A stretch of 64,000 bases of DNA from JAGDMJ01 sp963809695 (GTDB lineage: Bacteria > Bacteroidota > Ignavibacteria > UBA10030 > UBA6906), in assembly GCA_963809695.1 (NCBI GenBank), contig CAWEKI010000009.1:124001-188000 (forward strand). The letters are read 5' to 3'. The position numbers and the translations under genes were made by a program. The notes beneath the pieces are model-generated. The model was not told the origin of the DNA. It ran no database searches and saw only the letters and a program-made list of their open reading frames with translations. Shown piece after piece: positions 60,823 through 64,000 of this stretch. The stretch's first letter is position 1; each line of letters begins with the position of its first letter.

Positions 60823-60839
60823 ACTTGCGGTCGAAATTC

Positions 60840-60885
60840 ATCTTACCAGCAAACGCTTACGCATCTGCATGAAATTGCCTGACCC
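60840..60885 (-). pseudogene. Last codons of a lost CTD protein
   Basis: SGNFMQMRKRLLVR followed by TGA is the final strand of a sorting domain. Nothing upstream belongs to it. The terminator at 60791-60821 lies just 3'. Confidence 0.5.
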
Positions 60886-61073
60886 ATGGTTGCAGATCGT
60901 CGGCAAAAATAGTTCAATAACTTCAAAGCCCTCTGAGCCAGACTCTCTACAAACCCCTCATGATCATCGACCATTCAGCGAGAAACAAAGAGAGCACAAT
61001 CCTTGCGGGTCTGGCTCTCAATGGTAACCTTTCTCCTAATATGAGGTGTGCCACAGGGGATTTGTCATTTCCG

Positions 61074-61325
61074 CTATGCGCCTTCTTTGACTTCTGTGAT
61101 CTCATCTGCGAGAAGACCATGCGCTTCACGATGAACTGCCACCGCTGCTTCCTTGTTGGGCGCATCAACCAGACAGAAGACCTTCCCGGCGCGTTCATCG
61201 AACCAATACTTGATGTATTTCACGCCATGCTTCTTCTGAACCTCGAGGTCCTTTGCGTGGGCACTTGCGACAGCTGCCGCAGTCAGCCCGGGAATGTGTT
61301 TGTGAACATCCATAAAGAGGGGCAT
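61074..61325 (-). CDS. DUF4242 (SCO4226-type nickel-binding) protein
   Basis: Starting at the ATG at 61325 (GAAAGGAGC upstream) the protein has 83 residues: MPLFMDVHKHIPGLTAAAVASAH, KYWFDERAGKVFCLVDAPN and HREAHGLLADEITEV. This is the DUF4242 family of small ferredoxin-like alpha-beta proteins, some of which bind nickel. The PNKEA.....HREAHG motif is diagnostic. It has no signal peptide. Larger in-frame extensions upstream have no ribosome site. No partner gene is evident. Confidence 0.85.
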   Translation of the reverse strand: MPLFMDVHKHIPGLTAAAVASAHAKDLEVQKKHGVKYIKYWFDERAGKVFCLVDAPNKEAAVAVHREAHGLLADEITEVKEGA

Positions 61326-61730
61326 GTGATGCTCCTTTCTGAATTTGTGGATGATTGTGAAGTGGATTAGGTGCTTGAAACTCTTGACACCTGACGGTGC
61401 AACACAAACAGACTCATTGAGCTGTGATTGATGGAGCTTTCCCACGGAGGTGGTGTTTTTGTACTGATCAATGGAATGACTAGCGATGCGAAACGTATAA
61501 TTGACGGGGTGGGTAGCCATTACAGTAGTAAGCCGATCCTGGCTGCTCATTGAAGAGGAACGATTCGTCGAGCATGATATCCCGTAGCGCACGGGACCTC
61601 CCGAAACTGACGTTGACCTTCCCGACTGGATGGGACAGGTTACTCGACAATCGTGATGCAAGGAACAGGAATAGAAAGATGACCGCTACAGCACATTGAT
61701 TGGAACCCCTATCAAAGCGTATTCGTTCCT
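61326..61730. other. Intergenic, no supported gene
   Basis: Contains only weak frames; one of about 90 codons has a hydrophobic stretch (AVAVIFLFLFLAS) but no ribosome site or homology I can name. Confidence 0.35.
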
Positions 61731-62235
61731 TTAACGATAATAGGGCAAAACCCACCATTTGTCATGGCTAGTCATCAATTCAGGATTCAGCGAAGCCGGC
61801 TTGGTTATTCCGAGAATTTGACTTGGATAAACACTTCTATGGTCGACAATGAGAAAGCTTACGATGCAGGTTACGGCAGCGTTCGGACTCAGGGTTGCAC
61901 CAAAGAGCTCGATCGCCATGACGCTAGCTGAGTTCGGAGTATTTGCACATCCCGCCAGTGTGCCGACCATCCCCAGCGCTGCCCCTGTCGCAGGGTCAAG
62001 TCCGAATATCCAAGCAATGTAGCTCCCGGCAGTTGCCCCGATGAAGAAAATTGGAGTACCGATTCCGCCTCTCCCTCCAAATGAGAGAGTGATTGCCGTC
62101 GCGGCCATCTTGATGAACGGGTCGTATCCAGTTCCCACACTTTGACCATTGAGGACCGATTCCACGGTCGTGAGACCCAGCCCGAGATACAATGACACTT
62201 CAAGCATACAAAATTGAATTGTATTCCGACCTCTT
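61731..62235 (-). pseudogene. C-terminal part of a ClC-type chloride channel
   Basis: The frame contains SFGGRGGIGTPIFFIGATAGS, the ClC selectivity-filter region normally GGSGGVFTPSLFIGA. It continues with ALGMVGTLAGCANTPNSASVMAIELFG and SFLIVDHRSVYPSQI. The N-terminal half of the channel (about 250 residues) is absent, so it cannot form the two-repeat pore. Confidence 0.65.
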
Positions 62236-62280
62236 CCCGCTGCCGCCACATTGACGAACCGCTTTACTACGGAGCGAGAC

Positions 62281-62460
62281 TTAGAAAACACCCAGGCTCT
62301 TGAGAATGAGTCCCAAGACCCCGAGCCCGATGATTGCCACGAGTATTTTGAATTGCACCTGGCCACCGCCATCGTCTGGGCTGGTATGCTTGAGAAATTC
62401 CTTCTTCTGGCGGGCGCTGGGGTTTTCGACTGGGTCTTGAACTGACTGATCGTGTCTCAT
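62281..62460 (-). CDS. Small single-helix membrane protein
   Basis: A 59-codon frame with ATG at 62458-62460 reads MRHDQSVQDPVENPSARQK, then KHTSPDDGGGQ, and ends in one transmembrane helix (FKILVAIIGLGVLGLILKSL). No Shine-Dalgarno is obvious. The soluble, charged N-terminus and C-terminal helix suggest a tail-anchored protein of unknown role. It lies directly before the channel fragment. Confidence 0.4.
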   Translation of the reverse strand: MRHDQSVQDPVENPSARQKKEFLKHTSPDDGGGQVQFKILVAIIGLGVLGLILKSLGVF

Positions 62461-62582
62461 GGCATGAGGTTGAAAGAAGAAACAACGCGAAAAACTGCTA
62501 AATGTTCGTCAGCCCCATGTCGTCTCGGCCATAGCATTCCCTCACTCGAGGAGTGGGAACTCTTCCGGAAGCAATTCAGTTC

Positions 62583-63029
62583 ATGAGTATTGAAACCTCC
62601 CCGACTCCCCCATCAGAAGTTTCACGCCATCATCATGCCATGGAGGCCGATCTGGGCCACTCATACGAGGGATCTACTGCGTTCAGGGAGGCGGTTCGGC
62701 TCTTCCTCCGCTCACCGCAAACGAGGTTTGTTCGCTATATCCATGCTAGCGTATCGAACGACCCGACCTATTTCGAAAACAACCGACGAAGTATAGAGCA
62801 GGCAGTGTACTCGATCCTCGCCATGCAGGGTATGGAGCCCGAGAAGGCATTCGAACGGTCATCGGTTCTTGAATTGACTCGTGTTGCAGGCGGAAAACTG
62901 AACATCAAAGGGAATGAAGATAGGTGGGCCGTGGCTTCATCCCAACAACCATTTCCAAACAGGCCTGGATTGACTATGGCAGGCGGCCCGATGTCTGGAA
63001 TCGGGAGAAGTTCCAAAAGGAATCATTGA
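62583..63029 (+). CDS. Hypothetical protein
   Basis: From the ATG at 62583 it encodes 148 residues: a His-rich start (SRHHHAMEADL), a helical middle (FREAVRLFLRSPQTRFVRYI, SIEQAVYSILAMQGMEPEKA) and a less protein-like end after RWAVASS that may be frame-shifted. No family is recognised. Confidence 0.4.
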   Translation: MSIETSPTPPSEVSRHHHAMEADLGHSYEGSTAFREAVRLFLRSPQTRFVRYIHASVSNDPTYFENNRRSIEQAVYSILAMQGMEPEKAFERSSVLELTRVAGGKLNIKGNEDRWAVASSQQPFPNRPGLTMAGGPMSGIGRSSKRNH

Positions 63030-63080
63030 AATAGCAGTGCTACAGGGAGAATGTGTTGATTAGCCTGAACGGAGGCTAGC

Positions 63081-63359
63081 TTAGCCGACAAACAAAAGCG
63101 CGAAGCTGTACAGACGCCTTGCGCGCAAACATTTCTGAATGGTCGGGCTATGCTGAAGCACGGACTCATCATTCTGTGCTTCCTGTTGCTCGGGCATTTT
63201 TTCAAACGTGAAGAATCCAAATATGGTGACAGTCATTGCGACATTCCCCAGCGTCGCAGCCATGGAAGCCTTCGTGTCGAGTCCCAAGCTGAAATAGGCT
63301 ATGGACAACGGAGGCGTGATCGGCAAACCTGATGTGTAAGTACTGAAAGCAATGGCGAA
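63081..63359 (-). pseudogene. Two-helix membrane protein fragment
   Basis: The frame FAIAFSTYTSGLPITPPLS, AYFSLGLDTKASMAATLGN, VAMTVTIFGFFTFEKMPEQQ looks like genuine transporter sequence with no start codon; a TAG lies immediately upstream. The family cannot be named. It could be a piece of the same locus as the channel fragment. Confidence 0.4.
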
Positions 63360-63410
63360 CTAGAGCCCGTCCTCATGCACATACACAATATCATGGAAGG
63401 AGCAACGACG

Positions 63411-64000
63411 ATGAAAGCTATTATTATGTTGTTCACGTCAGCGCTAGTGCTGGCTGGTTGTGCAGGGCCAAACCGTGATCTCGTGCCCTTGGGAAAACAG
63501 GCGGATGCATATGGGAATGCCCACAACATCGACGGGTTTGCCGGGATGCTTGCCGGCGATGTTGTGGCAAAAGGCCCGGACGGGACTATACACAAGGGGA
63601 AGGACTCCGTGAAAGCCTGGATGGGTGGAATGATGTCTGGGTTCCACGTCGATTCGCGGGGATGGCAGCAATCGGGTGACACGTTATCGTGGATGTCCAG
63701 CGTTCGCTCAGACGCCTTCGCCGCGATGGGTATCAATCCGATAAAGGTGAACACAATGGCGGTCTTTGCCGGCGACAAGATTCACTACTTCCAGGCCAAC
63801 CTGGACGAGGAATCAGCAGGGAAAATGCTTTTCCTTCGATTCTACAATGATGTCGTGAACGGAGGGAATATCGATGCAATCGATAACTATGTTGCCGAGG
63901 ACATGATCGACCACCAGCCCGGCCCCCCGGGAACACCAAAAGGGCTTGCAGGTGTGAAGTGGTACTTCAAGATGATTCACGAGGCTTACCCGGATTTGCA
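63411..64000 (+). CDS. Lipoprotein with tandem SnoaL/NTF2-like domains, partial
   Basis: The frame runs from an ATG at 63411 (GGAAGGAG 8 bases upstream) to the window edge. MKAIIMLFTSALVLAGC ends in a lipobox (LAGC, lipidated Cys17). Residues 25-130 form one NTF2/SnoaL-like cone (DAYGNAHNIDGFAGMLAGDVVAKGPDG...). A second starts at about 145 (RFYNDVVNGGNIDAIDNYVAEDMIDHQP), typical of ester-cyclase-like SnoaL proteins. It is probably anchored in a membrane. Function is unknown; SnoaL-like proteins bind small hydrophobic ligands. Confidence 0.8.
   Translation, partial: MKAIIMLFTSALVLAGCAGPNRDLVPLGKQADAYGNAHNIDGFAGMLAGDVVAKGPDGTIHKGKDSVKAWMGGMMSGFHVDSRGWQQSGDTLSWMSSVRSDAFAAMGINPIKVNTMAVFAGDKIHYFQANLDEESAGKMLFLRFYNDVVNGGNIDAIDNYVAEDMIDHQPGPPGTPKGLAGVKWYFKMIHEAYPDL

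Overview
The window looks like chromosome from an uncultured, moderately GC-rich member of the Bacteroidota/Ignavibacteria-like assemblage. This rests on the repeated C-terminal sorting domain (CTD: YPNPFNP, then a GVY.YRL stretch and a short basic end) on secreted proteins, on two giant hybrid two-component systems (propeller, kinase, receiver, AraC), and on several Ser/Thr kinases that begin MIG.T.SHYKILEK. Strong Shine-Dalgarno sites precede many starts. Recognisable promoters have the form TTGnnn-N17-TATAnT. I see no rRNA, tRNA, CRISPR array or intact insertion sequence.

Layout. 0-4 kb: a partial secreted repeat protein, then a methyltransferase-quinone reductase pair. 4-12.7 kb: a kinase-PEGA-FGE-like-hydrolase fusion, a glucuronoyl esterase, an SMP-30 protein and an Ntn hydrolase. 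12.7-17.8 kb: hairpin-rich DNA, a truncated methyltransferase copy, two small exported proteins, two glycosyltransferases and gene debris. 17.8-27.7 kb: exported proteins and the first hybrid two-component system. 28-35 kb: a four-helix-bundle gene unit, exported rubrerythrin, a DUF2231 protein, a collapsed DUF2723 gene and a P-type ATPase. 35.5-40.5 kb: two tandem receptor-like kinases. 41-44.3 kb: two exported alpha/beta hydrolases and orphan CTD fragments. 44.8-51.1 kb: the second hybrid system, divergent from a ScyD/ScyE-type secreted protein. 51.4-54.3 kb: a second kinase-FGE-hydrolase fusion. 54.6-57.4 kb: quinol-dependent nitric oxide reductase plus a coupled membrane protein. 57.5-64 kb: a GIY-YIG gene, a broken subtilase, DUF4242, transporter fragments and a partial lipoprotein.

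Two kinds of repeated non-coding DNA stand out. The first is a modular hairpin element: interchangeable AT-rich left palindromes, a stem-loop of up to 19 bp whose sequence varies while pairing is kept, and a conserved tail with two more hairpins. Most copies lie just 3' of minus-strand genes and in one orientation. Related small palindromes are inserted in frame inside coding sequences. The second is a promoter-plus-leader cassette with identical -35/-10 spacing and two conserved RNA hairpins, present upstream of four different exported-protein genes.

The gene content suggests an organism that secretes carbohydrate-active and other hydrolases through a CTD-dependent (type IX-like) route, controls them with hybrid two-component systems and membrane kinases, and detoxifies nitric oxide. 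Many gene remnants at hairpin elements point to continuing recombination there.
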